The notes beneath the pieces were generated by a model, which did no database searches, was not told where the DNA came from, and saw only the letters and a list, made by a program, of their open reading frames with translations. Both the position numbers and the translations under genes were made by a program. Below are positions 25,082 through 33,302 of a stretch of DNA of 64,000 nucleotides, in pieces. The DNA lies in NCBI RefSeq assembly GCF_028551275.1, contig NZ_CP117027.1, forward strand, positions 49,978 to 113,977, written 5' to 3'. Positions within the stretch are counted from its first letter, which is position 1. Each line of letters opens with the position of its first letter. Origin of the DNA: Sphingomonas hankookensis. GTDB taxonomy: Bacteria; Pseudomonadota; Alphaproteobacteria; Sphingomonadales; Sphingomonadaceae.

Positions 25082-26176
25082 GTGATCGACCTTCGCGCCC
25101 CCGACGCGGATATCGCCGACTATGTATTCGCCCGCTATCGACGGCTGTCGCCAGAGGCGTCGCCCGGATTGCGGGGGCGCATGACAGGGGATGCGTCTGT
25201 ACGTGCCGTTGCTGGCGACAGGGAAGACGCGCAGCCCTGGCTCACCACCCCGCCCGATGCGCTTTCGCCAGCGGATGTCCATGACCGGGCGCAAGGCGCG
25301 CTGCTCGGCCTCGCGATCGGCGATGCGGTCGGCACCACGTTGGAATTCCAACCACGCGACGCGCACCATGTCGACGACATGATCGGTGGCGGCCCATTCC
25401 GACTGGAGGCGGGGCAATGGACCGACGACACCAGCATGGCACTGTGCCTCGCCGATGCGCTGCTGATCGATCGGGGGTATCAGCCGCGGACTTTCGCTCG
25501 CTTCCTCGTCCGCTGGTATCGCGAGGGGTATAACGCATCGAACGGGCGCTGTTTCGACATCGGCAACGCGACCCGTATCGCGATCGAAGGGCATGAAGCC
25601 GAGGACGGCCGGTGGCAGGGCAATGCCAGCGATCAAACCGCTGGTAATGGGTCGCTGGTACGCGTCGCTCCGGTGGCGATCGCCGCGCGTGGTGCGCTGG
25701 ATGTAACCTGGCGGCTGTCAGGTGGGCAGAGCCGGGCGACCCATGCCGCGCTGGACGCGATCTCCGCCTGCCAGCTGTTCGGCATGTTGCTGAATCACGC
25801 ACTACGCGGTGCATCGCGCGAGGCGGTCCTCTCCCCCCATATCGCGACGCTCAGCCCGCGTATCCAGATCATCAATGCGGGCGAATACAAGCATAAGACG
25901 CGCGACCAGATTCGGTCGTCGGGCTATGTGGTCGATACGCTGGAGGCGGCGTTATGGTCCGTCTGGCACAGCAGGACGTTCGAGGAAGCGGTGTTGCTGG
26001 CCGCCAATCTGGGCGACGATGCGGACAGCGTAGCGGCGGTGGCCGGGCAACTGGCGGGTGCGCTCTATGGGCAGCGCGGTATTCCCGACCATTGGCTTGG
26101 GCGGGTAGCCTTTGGGCCGAAGATTGCGCGGTGTGCGACGCAGCTGCTGGCGCTGGCGCTGGGACGAGCTGCGTAG
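25082..26176 (+). CDS. ADP-ribosylglycohydrolase family protein
   Basis: A 364-residue protein with the DraG/ARH fold from about residue 65. It has DRAQGALLGLAIGDAVGTTL, the metal-binding GQWTDDTSMALCLADALL and, near the C-terminus, AANLGDDADSVAAVAGQLAG. These provide the two-metal site for hydrolysis of ADP-ribose from modified arginine or other residues. The first 60 residues are an unfamiliar extension. GTG 25082 is the first in-frame start. In a polymorphic-toxin island, such an enzyme could reverse a toxin-caused ADP-ribosylation, which is inference. It is framed by the 161-bp duplication. Confidence 0.9.
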   Translation: MIDLRAPDADIADYVFARYRRLSPEASPGLRGRMTGDASVRAVAGDREDAQPWLTTPPDALSPADVHDRAQGALLGLAIGDAVGTTLEFQPRDAHHVDDMIGGGPFRLEAGQWTDDTSMALCLADALLIDRGYQPRTFARFLVRWYREGYNASNGRCFDIGNATRIAIEGHEAEDGRWQGNASDQTAGNGSLVRVAPVAIAARGALDVTWRLSGGQSRATHAALDAISACQLFGMLLNHALRGASREAVLSPHIATLSPRIQIINAGEYKHKTRDQIRSSGYVVDTLEAALWSVWHSRTFEEAVLLAANLGDDADSVAAVAGQLAGALYGQRGIPDHWLGRVAFGPKIARCATQLLALALGRAA

Positions 26177-26208
26177 AATCCGGTAGATGTCAGCGGGGTC
26201 AGGATCGC

Positions 26209-26412
26209 ATGTATCGCATGACGCGGAAGGACGGGGCGTGGCAGTTCCACGATGCCGGACCCGGATCGGCGGACATGGCGGAGGCACGGGTCGTGTCGTT
26301 GCGTAGCATGGTGGAGCGCGACCCGACGGTAGGCGAAATCCTCGATCTGCCGCCGGGCGGCCGGGCATCGCGCGGCGCCCCCGGCGGTCGATGGGTATGC
26401 GAGCGGTGCTGA
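26209..26412 (+). pseudogene. Truncated duplicate of the HDxxDGxWQF gene
   Basis: From ATG 26209 the frame reads a 67-residue peptide whose core, KDGAWQFHDAGP through DLPPGGRASR, repeats codons 40-86 of the gene at 24784. The first 32 codons of the original are absent and the tail differs. A one-base insertion relative to the first copy changes the frame before the shared block, so the original start could not be used. It is either a decaying duplicate or a new short gene; no separate function is evident. Confidence 0.7.
26211..26372 (+). repeat. Right copy of the 161-bp direct duplication
   Basis: Matches 24880-25040 almost base for base. See the left copy for the flanked gene and the indel. 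The copy ends within GCATCGCG, after which the sequences diverge completely. Confidence 0.9.
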
Positions 26413-27155
26413 CGATCGACGCTATCGAAGGGCAGATCGCGGACGTGGTGCGGGTGGGGACGCTCGTCCGCTGTGCCGATGTGACGCCGCGCAGCACCGT
26501 CCATTATCATGTCGCCTTGGGCGTCGAGCATGGGCGCCCGGTCGATCTGTTGACGGTGTCGGCCGATCTGCTGGACGATGATTTCGCGACGCTGGTGCTG
26601 GAGGCGGCGGGTGGCTTCGAACCCGGCCTGGTGCTGGAGAAGCGCGCCTTGCCGGCCAATGGCTATGGCTTCGATGCGTTGCTGCTCGTCCCGCCGCACT
26701 ATCATGATTATTTCGCGGGGAGGCTGGATGCGCAGCGGGGTCGGCTGATCCTGTGCGTGCCGATCCATGGCTGCGAATTCGCCGGTGACGAGACTGCCGA
26801 GATTTTCCGCCTGCTGACGCGTGAAGTGGTACCGATCCGCGACTGGCGGCGCTTTGCGCATCCCCGCATCCGGCTTCGCTTCAGCAATCCGGTAACCGGT
26901 GGCGGCACCGACGACGCGGTGGCCGGCGGCTATGTCCTTGCCGGCTATGACCTGGTGTTGCGCGAGCTTGCCGCGCTGGACGGCGTGGCGGGCGGGTTCA
27001 TCGAACTCGTCAACCACCGGGGCAGGGTGATGGAATTGCTGTCGCCCGCGCCGGGAAGGGTCGTGATCCTAACCGACCGCGACGATGCCACGCGGGTCGA
27101 GGTCGACGCGACGGCCGTGGCGGATATAGTGTGGGGGTTCGCGGCGACATCGTGA
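26391..27155 (+). CDS. Hypothetical protein, SUFU-like
   Basis: A 254-residue protein starting at ATG 26391, overlapping the truncated duplicate. The centre (VLEKRALPANGYGFDALLLV, then RLILCVPIHGCEFAGDE) and the preceding VDLLTVSADLLDDDF suggest a suppressor-of-fused-like or related immunity fold. The family call is not certain. Its position within the immunity array supports a protective role against a toxin of the RHS class. Confidence 0.7.
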   Translation: MGMRAVLTIDAIEGQIADVVRVGTLVRCADVTPRSTVHYHVALGVEHGRPVDLLTVSADLLDDDFATLVLEAAGGFEPGLVLEKRALPANGYGFDALLLVPPHYHDYFAGRLDAQRGRLILCVPIHGCEFAGDETAEIFRLLTREVVPIRDWRRFAHPRIRLRFSNPVTGGGTDDAVAGGYVLAGYDLVLRELAALDGVAGGFIELVNHRGRVMELLSPAPGRVVILTDRDDATRVEVDATAVADIVWGFAATS

Positions 27156-27168
27156 AAGGCACAGGCGA

Positions 27169-27459
27169 ATGACGGAAGCGGGCATCGCCGAGATCCTCCA
27201 TCCGAACGGGTCGGTTCGCTTCCACTATGCGCGCTATCTGTCCGACGCAGGGGATCGCTGGATCCGGCACGGCCCCTTCTTCGCCTATCATGACGACGGC
27301 ACGCCAGCCTCGCGCGGTACCTATGACCATGGCCATGAACAGGGGTTGTGGCAGGATTTCCACCCGAACGGGCAGCTGGCGGCCGAGGGATGCTACGACA
27401 AGGGGGAGAAGGTCGGCGAATGGCGCTACTGGCTGGCCGACGGTACGGTGCAGCCGTGA
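27169..27459 (+). CDS. YwqK/MORN-repeat protein
   Basis: A 96-residue protein built of MORN-like repeats: HGPFFAYHDDGTPASRGTYD, then HGHEQGLWQDFHPNGQLAAE and GCYDKGEKVGEWRYW. This is the YwqK-type antitoxin/immunity repeat pattern, usually longer elsewhere. It ends the toxin island and is followed by a strong hairpin shared with the convergent receptor gene. Confidence 0.82.
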   Translation: MTEAGIAEILHPNGSVRFHYARYLSDAGDRWIRHGPFFAYHDDGTPASRGTYDHGHEQGLWQDFHPNGQLAAEGCYDKGEKVGEWRYWLADGTVQP

Positions 27460-27460
27460 C

Positions 27461-27485
27461 GGTGGCGGGGGCCGACCCCGCCACC
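27461..27485. terminator. Bidirectional hairpin between convergent genes
   Basis: GGTGGCGGGG and CCCCGCCACC form a perfect 10-bp stem around GCCGA, located in the 31-base gap between the YwqK-like gene and the TonB receptor. No T-run follows on either strand, as is common at high GC. A shared termination role is likely from position. Confidence 0.6.
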
Positions 27486-27490
27486 CATCC

Positions 27491-29980
27491 TCAGAACGAC
27501 GCCGACACCGTGACCCCATAGGTGCGCGGGTCGCCGGGCTGGCCGACGATCAGGCCGGTATTGCCCGACTGGGTCGCCAGCAGTTCATAGTAATTCTGGT
27601 CGAAGGCGTTGCGCAGCCACAGGAACGCGTTCCACCCGGCATCGGCGCGGTAGCCCAGGCGGAAGTTCGCGATGCTGTAGCCGTCGATATAGGTATAGGC
27701 CGAGGGCGAGGGGTTGGACGAGAAGCGCGAGCGATAGCTGCCGTCGAAGCCGAGATAGGCATTGCCGTCGGTATCGCCGATCCTGGCCGGCAGGGCATAT
27801 TCGGCGCCATAGCTGAACGCCCATTTCGAGATGCCGGGCAGCCGCTGTCCCGATACGTCGCACGCGGTCGGGCTGATGCCGCCGGGGGTACCGGGCGCGC
27901 TGGGCGACTGGCCCGCCGCTGCCGCCGTGCCGCCCGACAATTCGGGCGGGCAGGGGGCGTCGACGAAGCGGACGTACTTCGCATCGGTATAGGCGGCGTT
28001 GGCGTAGAGGTTCAGCCGCTCTGTCGGGCGGAAGGCGGTGTCGAGTTCGATCCCGCGCGTCCGCACCGCCTGCGCATTCGCCAGATAGCCGCGCAGCACG
28101 CCCAGCTGACCGTTGGTCACGGTCGCCTGATAATCGGCGATATCGGTCCAGAAGGCGGCGAGGTTGGCGGTGATCCGGCGGTCGAGCCACTGGGTCTTCA
28201 GCCCGACCTCGTAATGGTTGACCCGCTCGGGCTTCACCTGCGCCGCGGCGAGGATCGGGTTGTTGTTGCCGTCCAAGGGCAGGCCCGACAGGTTGATGCC
28301 GCCGGACTTGTAGCTGCGCGCATAGGTCGCATAACCGTGAACATCGCGCGTGAAATCATAGGCGATGGTGACGTCGCCCGACACGTTCCAGTCGTCGAAA
28401 TCGGGCTGGTACGACTGCGGGGCCAGCACGCCGCAACGGTCGCGGGTGATGCTGCTGGCCGCCTGCGCCGCCGCCGCACAGTTGAGCAGCGCACCCGTGC
28501 CGGTGGTGACGACCGAGACGTAATCGCCGGTCTTCTTGTCGTAATTCACCCGCACGCCCGGCGCGATCGACAGCGCGTCGGTCAGGTGCCAGGTCAGCTT
28601 GCCGAATACCGCCGCACTGGTGTTGGAAAAGCCGATGGTGTTGCGCGAGGTCAGGCCGTTCAGCACCGCCGGGTTGCACGCATTGGTCGTGGCGGTGGCG
28701 CAGCCATTGGTGCCGAAGGGTGGGTTGCCGGGGTTGAGCAGGAAGCGCGACGCCGCCGGCCCCTGTACCTGCAACCCCTGCGTATCGATCGTCTGATGGA
28801 AATAGAACAGGCCGGCGACATAATCGACCGCGCGACGGCCGTTCGACGCGATGCGCAGTTCCTGGCTCCACTGGCGCTGCTGCGACGGGTTGGCGGAAAC
28901 GGTGGTGATCGGCAGGCCGATGAAATCGCGGTCGTTCGACGGGTCCCAGTTCCAGAAGCGCCACGCGCTGACCGAGGTCAGCGTCGCTGCCCCCAGATCG
29001 AGGTTGCCGACCAGCGACACGCCGCCCAGTTCCTGTCGCGCGCGCAAGGGCGTGTCGAGGTCGGTCAGCCGGTCGAAGGCGTTCGTCGAGGGCGGGGCAT
29101 AGCCGAAGGCAGCGGCCAGCGCGGCATATTGGCGGGCAAGCGGGCGCTGGGTCGTGCCGGTGCGGACATAGATCTGCGCGCAGCAATCGGGGTTCTGGTG
29201 GCCGTAATCGCCGTAGAGGGTGACATCGAGGTTCGCCGCCGGCCGCCACAGCAGCTGCCCGCGCACGCTCTGGTTATCCTGCGCATTGGCATAGCCGCCG
29301 AGCACGGTGTTGCGGATCGTGCCCCGCCGCGAGGTGACCGAGGCGGAGATGCGCGCCGCCAGCGTATCGCCGAGGATCGGGCCGGACGCTGACGCCTTGG
29401 CCTGGATGAAGTCGTAATTGCCGGTGGTCAGTTCGACGCGCGCTTCGGGGGTGAAGCTGGGCTTGCGCGTGGTGATGTTGATCGCGCCGGCCGTGGTGTT
29501 CTTGCCATAGAGCGTCCCCTGCGGCCCACGCAGGATCTCGATGCGTTCGGTGTCGGTGAAGTCGAACGTCGCCGATGCGATGCGGCTGTAATAGACCCCG
29601 TCGACATAGATGCCGACGCCCTGTTCGATGCCGTCATTGGTCAGGCCGAACGGCGCGCCGAGGCCGCGGATATTGGCGGCGGAATTGCGCGGGTTGGTCG
29701 AATAGAATTGCAGCGTCGGCTGCAGCTGGGTCAGGCGGTTGACGTTGTAGGCGCCGGTATCGGCCAGCGTCGTGCCGCCGATCACCGACATGGCGATCGG
29801 CACCTGCTGCACCGTCTCGGCGCGGCGTCGGGCGGTGACGACGATCTCGCCGGTATCGGCGGGCGCGAGGCGACCGGTATCGGTGCGGGTTTCCTCCTCC
29901 GGTGCCTGCACGACCGGTTCGGGGGGCGGCGCAGGCTGTGCGGCGACCTGCGCCAGAATCAGCGCCAACGACAATGCCAT
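27491..29980 (-). CDS. TonB-dependent receptor
   Basis: An 829-residue outer-membrane receptor. A signal peptide is followed by a TonB-box-like segment (GEIVVTARRRAETVQQVP). The plug domain has NIRGLGAPFGLTNDGIEQGV and a DTERIEILRGPQGTLYGKNT motif, and the 22-strand barrel ends VTVSASF. It matches the large sphingomonad receptor class that imports siderophores, vitamin B12 or plant-derived carbohydrates and aromatics. No substrate-specific neighbour is present, so the ligand is unknown. Confidence 0.95.
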   Translation of the reverse strand: MALSLALILAQVAAQPAPPPEPVVQAPEEETRTDTGRLAPADTGEIVVTARRRAETVQQVPIAMSVIGGTTLADTGAYNVNRLTQLQPTLQFYSTNPRNSAANIRGLGAPFGLTNDGIEQGVGIYVDGVYYSRIASATFDFTDTERIEILRGPQGTLYGKNTTAGAINITTRKPSFTPEARVELTTGNYDFIQAKASASGPILGDTLAARISASVTSRRGTIRNTVLGGYANAQDNQSVRGQLLWRPAANLDVTLYGDYGHQNPDCCAQIYVRTGTTQRPLARQYAALAAAFGYAPPSTNAFDRLTDLDTPLRARQELGGVSLVGNLDLGAATLTSVSAWRFWNWDPSNDRDFIGLPITTVSANPSQQRQWSQELRIASNGRRAVDYVAGLFYFHQTIDTQGLQVQGPAASRFLLNPGNPPFGTNGCATATTNACNPAVLNGLTSRNTIGFSNTSAAVFGKLTWHLTDALSIAPGVRVNYDKKTGDYVSVVTTGTGALLNCAAAAQAASSITRDRCGVLAPQSYQPDFDDWNVSGDVTIAYDFTRDVHGYATYARSYKSGGINLSGLPLDGNNNPILAAAQVKPERVNHYEVGLKTQWLDRRITANLAAFWTDIADYQATVTNGQLGVLRGYLANAQAVRTRGIELDTAFRPTERLNLYANAAYTDAKYVRFVDAPCPPELSGGTAAAAGQSPSAPGTPGGISPTACDVSGQRLPGISKWAFSYGAEYALPARIGDTDGNAYLGFDGSYRSRFSSNPSPSAYTYIDGYSIANFRLGYRADAGWNAFLWLRNAFDQNYYELLATQSGNTGLIVGQPGDPRTYGVTVSASF

Positions 29981-30090
29981 GCGTAATCTCCCTGTCTTCG
30001 GTGGGAGAATGGCGCAGGCTTATAAGTCCAGCAATAGCGTAGGGATTTAGGCCGCCCTAGTTTGGCTTTGGGGAAAAGGGCGTTGCGGCG

Positions 30091-30561
30091 TCAGGATTCC
30101 CCGCCGTCTGGCGCCCGCATGGCGTGTACCGCGCGTTCGCGTCCGTCGCGCTCGACCAGCCATATGGTTAGCGTGCAGCCGCGATCGCGCCACGTCATTT
30201 CCCTTATGGTCCGGCGAAGATATTCGGGCGCCGAAAGGACGTTGCGCACCGACCGGCGCACCGGATCGAGCGCTTCGCCCAGCACGAACCGTTCGTCGCT
30301 GGCAGGGGGGCCGTACCGCGAGACCAACGCCGCTCCGGTCTGTCCCAGTGGCGCTTGCGGGGTATCGCTCGGGATCGGGCAGGTCCCTGCCCAACCGGTG
30401 TCGGCGGAGGAGGCATTGGCGACGGGCGGCGCGGTGGAGGCCGTTGCTTCGTTTCGGCCAAAGCCCTCTCTCGCGTCGGTGGATATCTTACCCGACCCGT
30501 CACATCCCGCGGCTACGAACGTACCTGCAAAGGCGAGCGGGAACATCACGGCTCGCATCAT
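30091..30561 (-). CDS. Lipoprotein partner of the metallopeptidase
   Basis: A 156-residue protein with tandem ATG starts (30561/30558) and a lipobox (FVAAGCDGSG, Cys near 20). A low-complexity Ala/Ser linker precedes a folded part with YGPPASDERFVLGEALDPVR, YLRRTIREMTWRDRGCTL and TIWLVERDGRERAV. The start overlaps the stop of the metallopeptidase gene (ATGA), so the two are expressed together. It could be an inhibitor, immunity or anchoring protein; no family is recognised. Confidence 0.75.
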   Translation of the reverse strand: MMRAVMFPLAFAGTFVAAGCDGSGKISTDAREGFGRNEATASTAPPVANASSADTGWAGTCPIPSDTPQAPLGQTGAALVSRYGPPASDERFVLGEALDPVRRSVRNVLSAPEYLRRTIREMTWRDRGCTLTIWLVERDGRERAVHAMRAPDGGES

Positions 30562-31214
30562 GAAACGCCTGCCAACCGGAAGATCGTACCGGGGATCATC
30601 TGGTTCAGCTCTTCCGTGATCGTGAGGAAGTGCCGACGCCGCAGCTGTTCGCCAACATGCATAATGCTTTGATCGTCCTGTACATGGGGCGAAGCCTGGC
30701 CCGTCTTTTTGGGATATTCGTCTCCTCGCTGGAGCATGCCCGTATTGCCTGCTGCGTGGCCGAATTCGTGGGCCACCGTCCGTTGTCGCCGTTTGCCGCC
30801 GTTCATGGAGCGTTGGACGGTTGCGTAGTCGCGGCTGCCCAACTGGATTGCCCGTTGCGCCCAGAAGACTTGGCTGGGGTAGAATTTGTTCGGCGCTACC
30901 TTGGTGACGTTTACGGTCCAGTGCTGTCCGGTAAGCACCCATTCGATATCTAAATTGATCGGCAAAAGACGCCTGCCGAACTTTCTGGCAAAGGGAGAGG
31001 GGCCGGCAACGGAAAACTTCGCACGGTTGCTCCACACTGCCCACACCGCCAAATCGGATCGGCGGTGAAAGTCGCGTTTCTCCGCTTGGGTCCAGTCTTG
31101 CAGACCCGTTTCCTTGTGCCAGCGATAAGCCCATTTTTGCGCCAGCAGGATCTGACCAGTGATCGTGTCGATATCGATCACGGCCCGTCCAGTGTCACGC
31201 GTAACGTGGCCCAT
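30558..31214 (-). CDS. Putative zinc metallopeptidase
   Basis: A 218-residue protein with a metzincin-like signature: RTVAHEFGHAAGN (HExxH with a third position nine residues on) and SIMHVGEQLRRRHF downstream, resembling a Met-turn. The N-terminal half has DIDTITGQILLAQKWAYRWH and LPINLDIEWVLTGQHW, and no signal peptide is visible. It is coupled to a lipoprotein gene. A secreted toxin/effector with its immunity lipoprotein, or a maturation protease, are both conceivable; the catalytic core is well supported, the role is not. Confidence 0.75.
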   Translation of the reverse strand: MGHVTRDTGRAVIDIDTITGQILLAQKWAYRWHKETGLQDWTQAEKRDFHRRSDLAVWAVWSNRAKFSVAGPSPFARKFGRRLLPINLDIEWVLTGQHWTVNVTKVAPNKFYPSQVFWAQRAIQLGSRDYATVQRSMNGGKRRQRTVAHEFGHAAGNTGMLQRGDEYPKKTGQASPHVQDDQSIMHVGEQLRRRHFLTITEELNQMIPGTIFRLAGVS

Positions 31215-31292
31215 TCTTCTGTCTCCTGTAGCTCAAGGCAGGATCAATCCGATCAACCTTCGCCCAGTGAAGCGGGTTCCGCAGCATCGCAT

Positions 31293-31547
31293 CTACTGAT
31301 AGCCTACCCCGATCCGCCGCACCGCGCCCGCCCGCCTTGCGAGCAGGCGGCGGACATGGGCGAGGGCGGCGGTTTCGTCGGCGAAGGCGCGGACCAGGCG
31401 CTGCCCGGCACGGCCGATGCGGCCCCATTGCGTCTCGACCAGCAGCATGCCGAACAGGTCGCGATAGACGACCACCCGCCAGCGCCGGGCAAGCCCGCGT
31501 GCCGGGTCGCGGGCGGTCAGCTCGATGGGCATGAACGGCAGCTCCAT
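31293..31547 (-). CDS. WGR-domain protein
   Basis: An 84-residue single-domain WGR protein (RWRVVVYRDLFGMLLVETQW, then GRIGRAGQRLVRAFADETAA). WGR domains bind nucleic-acid ends in PARPs and MolR regulators, and the stand-alone form is frequent in alphaproteobacteria. ATG 31547 is preferred; the frame continues to a TTG at 31601 but the extra part looks unstructured. Confidence 0.8.
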   Translation of the reverse strand: MELPFMPIELTARDPARGLARRWRVVVYRDLFGMLLVETQWGRIGRAGQRLVRAFADETAALAHVRRLLARRAGAVRRIGVGYQ

Positions 31548-31628
31548 GCGCGGCACTATCGCGCAGGCGCGCGCGCGTGTCGCATGGATTATGTGACTCA
31601 ATGCGGCGCGATCGATCGACCGCGTGAC

Positions 31629-31865
31629 TCAGCGGCGGCGCAGGCGGGCGGCGTGCAGGACCTCGACCATGCGGCCATGGCCGCGCCGTTCCGCGCGCAG
31701 CAGCTGCCCGACGCGCTTGCCATGGACCAGCAGCGGCAGCGCGAGCAGCGCGACGGGCAGGAACAGCAGCGTCAGCGGCGATCCGTCGAGCGCCGCCGCC
31801 ATCGCGCAGGACAGGGCGAGCAGCGCCAGCCCGGCCGCTTTCCAGCGCAGGTTGCGGCGGGTCAT
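31629..31865 (-). CDS. Small membrane protein
   Basis: A 78-residue protein with two adjacent hydrophobic helices (LALLALSCAMAAAL and TLLFLPVALLALPLL) and a basic C-terminus (RRGHGRMVEVLHAARLRRR). Its ATG overlaps the stop of the methyltransferase-like gene. The function is unknown; it forms an operon with the two upstream genes. Confidence 0.65.
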   Translation of the reverse strand: MTRRNLRWKAAGLALLALSCAMAAALDGSPLTLLFLPVALLALPLLVHGKRVGQLLRAERRGHGRMVEVLHAARLRRR

Positions 31866-32344
31866 GCCGTGCGCTCCGCATCGGCGATCACCCGGGTCGC
31901 CGCCGCCGCCAGCAGCGGCGCCATGCCGGTGGCGTCGGCGGGCCGGGCGCCATGCCACAGCAACAGGTCGGCCGGCGCCTCCGCCTCCTGCAGGAGCGCG
32001 GTACGCAGATCGATCATGTCGAAGGCAAGGCCGATCGCCGGATCGTGCAGCCGCGCGGCGGCGGCACGGGCGCGGCCGATCAGTGCCGGCGACCCGTCGA
32101 TGCCGCGCCCCTCGATCGCGGTGAAGCCCATCACGCGGGCGTGGCGGGCGACCTCGATCAGCAGCGTACCGCAGGCGCAATCGGCATCGACGATCCGCAC
32201 CGCATGGCGATGGGCGTCGCGCAATTCCTGCAACGCGGCGACGATCTGCGGCCAGCGCGGGTCGGCGCGCACGCTGCGGCGCACGGGGGCCGGATGCGTG
32301 CGCCGCTGGCGCGGGGCGGGGGCGATGCGGAGGGCGGTCCTCAT
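31862..32344 (-). CDS. SAM-dependent methyltransferase-like protein
   Basis: A 160-residue protein. RIVDADCACGTLLIEVARHA resembles a glycine-rich SAM loop (with C-x-C-G), and IEGRGIDGSPALIGRARAAA resembles the motif II acidic region. It is short for a full Rossmann methyltransferase, so activity is uncertain. ATG 32344 overlaps the upstream stop as ATGA. Target unknown. Confidence 0.65.
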   Translation of the reverse strand: MRTALRIAPAPRQRRTHPAPVRRSVRADPRWPQIVAALQELRDAHRHAVRIVDADCACGTLLIEVARHARVMGFTAIEGRGIDGSPALIGRARAAAARLHDPAIGLAFDMIDLRTALLQEAEAPADLLLWHGARPADATGMAPLLAAAATRVIADAERTA

Positions 32345-32592
32345 GCCGCCACCCGTTCGCCGTCGGCCAGCGGCGCGAACGACACGCACGGGACCAGCGG
32401 CGCGGTCGCCATGCACAGGCAGGCATGGTGCATCCGGCATTCGCCGCGGGCATAGCCGATCGCGGCATCGCGCGACACGAAGCGCCCCTCGAGGCGGTGG
32501 TCGCTATCCTGCACCAGCCAGTGGCCGGCGGCGTCCTGCCCGACATAGATGGTGACCGGTTCGTCAGGCTCCGGGGTGGGTTCGGGTGACAT
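32341..32592 (-). CDS. DUF2188-like small protein
   Basis: An 83-residue protein: VTIYVGQDAAGHWLVQDSDH, RLEGRFVSRDAAIGYARGEC. The pattern (HWxV, LEGRFxS, AIxYAxxE) resembles small DUF2188-type beta-strand proteins. It contains a cluster of four cysteines near the middle and end. It is the first gene of a three-gene operon transcribed away from 32.6 kb. Confidence 0.65.
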   Translation of the reverse strand: MSPEPTPEPDEPVTIYVGQDAAGHWLVQDSDHRLEGRFVSRDAAIGYARGECRMHHACLCMATAPLVPCVSFAPLADGERVAA

Positions 32593-32805
32593 GGCTTTCT
32601 GTCTTCCAAAGGGCGGGCGTCCAGCACCCGCCAGTTCCAGCTATGCCCCGCCGCATTGGGTTTCGAGAGCGATTCCAGACAATTGCATAGCGCGCGCATA
32701 GTGCGCCGCCGCGCTTATGCCGCCGCTATGCGAAAGGGCGGAATCGCTCTCGTCTTGCTATGCCGCGTCCGATAGCTGGAGCGCCACTTTCGTGGGAGAC
32801 GTGGC

Positions 32806-33054
32806 ATGGAGCGATGGCGAACCCGCCGGGCCGACCGGGGATTGCGGCTGACGGGGCTGGTGCTGCTGGCGGTGGCGGGGGGTGCGCTGCACCGGCTCTG
32901 GGCGCTGCACGTGCCGCACGAGGCCGCGGGGCTGCTGGCCTATGGGCTGGGGGCGGTCGCCTATGTCGGGGCGAGCAGCGGCGCGGCGCTGGTGATCCTC
33001 GGGCGGCATCTGTTCGACGAGGTGGCGGTGAGTGCGCGCTGGGGGCGGGGGTAG
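32806..33054 (+). CDS. Small two-helix membrane protein
   Basis: An 82-residue protein with two transmembrane segments (TGLVLLAVAGGALHRLWAL and AAGLLAYGLGAVAYVGASSG) and positively charged N-terminus (MERWRTRRADRGLR). It may be a membrane-anchored partner of unknown process. Convergent with the anti-sigma gene and separated from it by hairpin repeats. Confidence 0.6.
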   Translation: MERWRTRRADRGLRLTGLVLLAVAGGALHRLWALHVPHEAAGLLAYGLGAVAYVGASSGAALVILGRHLFDEVAVSARWGRG

Positions 33055-33080
33055 GCGGGTTCTCGACGAGTGTCGGGTCG

Positions 33081-33124
33081 GATTGTCCCCCGGACAATCC
33101 TGAACCATGCAGGGCATGGTTCAC
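33081..33124. repeat. Twin perfect hairpins between convergent genes
   Basis: A perfect 9-bp stem (GGATTGTCC/GGACAATCC, loop CCC, 33081-33101) is followed with no gap by a perfect 10-bp stem (TGAACCATGC/GCATGGTTCA, loop AGG, 33102-33124). The outer flanks (TCTCGACGAG and CTTCTCGACAAG regions) also partly pair. The block lies between the ends of convergent genes and could terminate both, or be a dispersed repeat. Confidence 0.8.
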
Positions 33125-33302
33125 CCGGCACGCTTCTCGACAAGCTCGAAGCTGCTCGAACCGAACGGGATTTCAGCAAACGTCACCCCAGCGCAGGCCG
33201 AATCCATTGTGTCGGGTGGTCGCGATAGAGGTGTGACGTCACCCATCCATGGATTCCGGCCGTCGCCGGAATAACGTGCGGCGGCGGCACTGGAGGCCGC
33301 CC

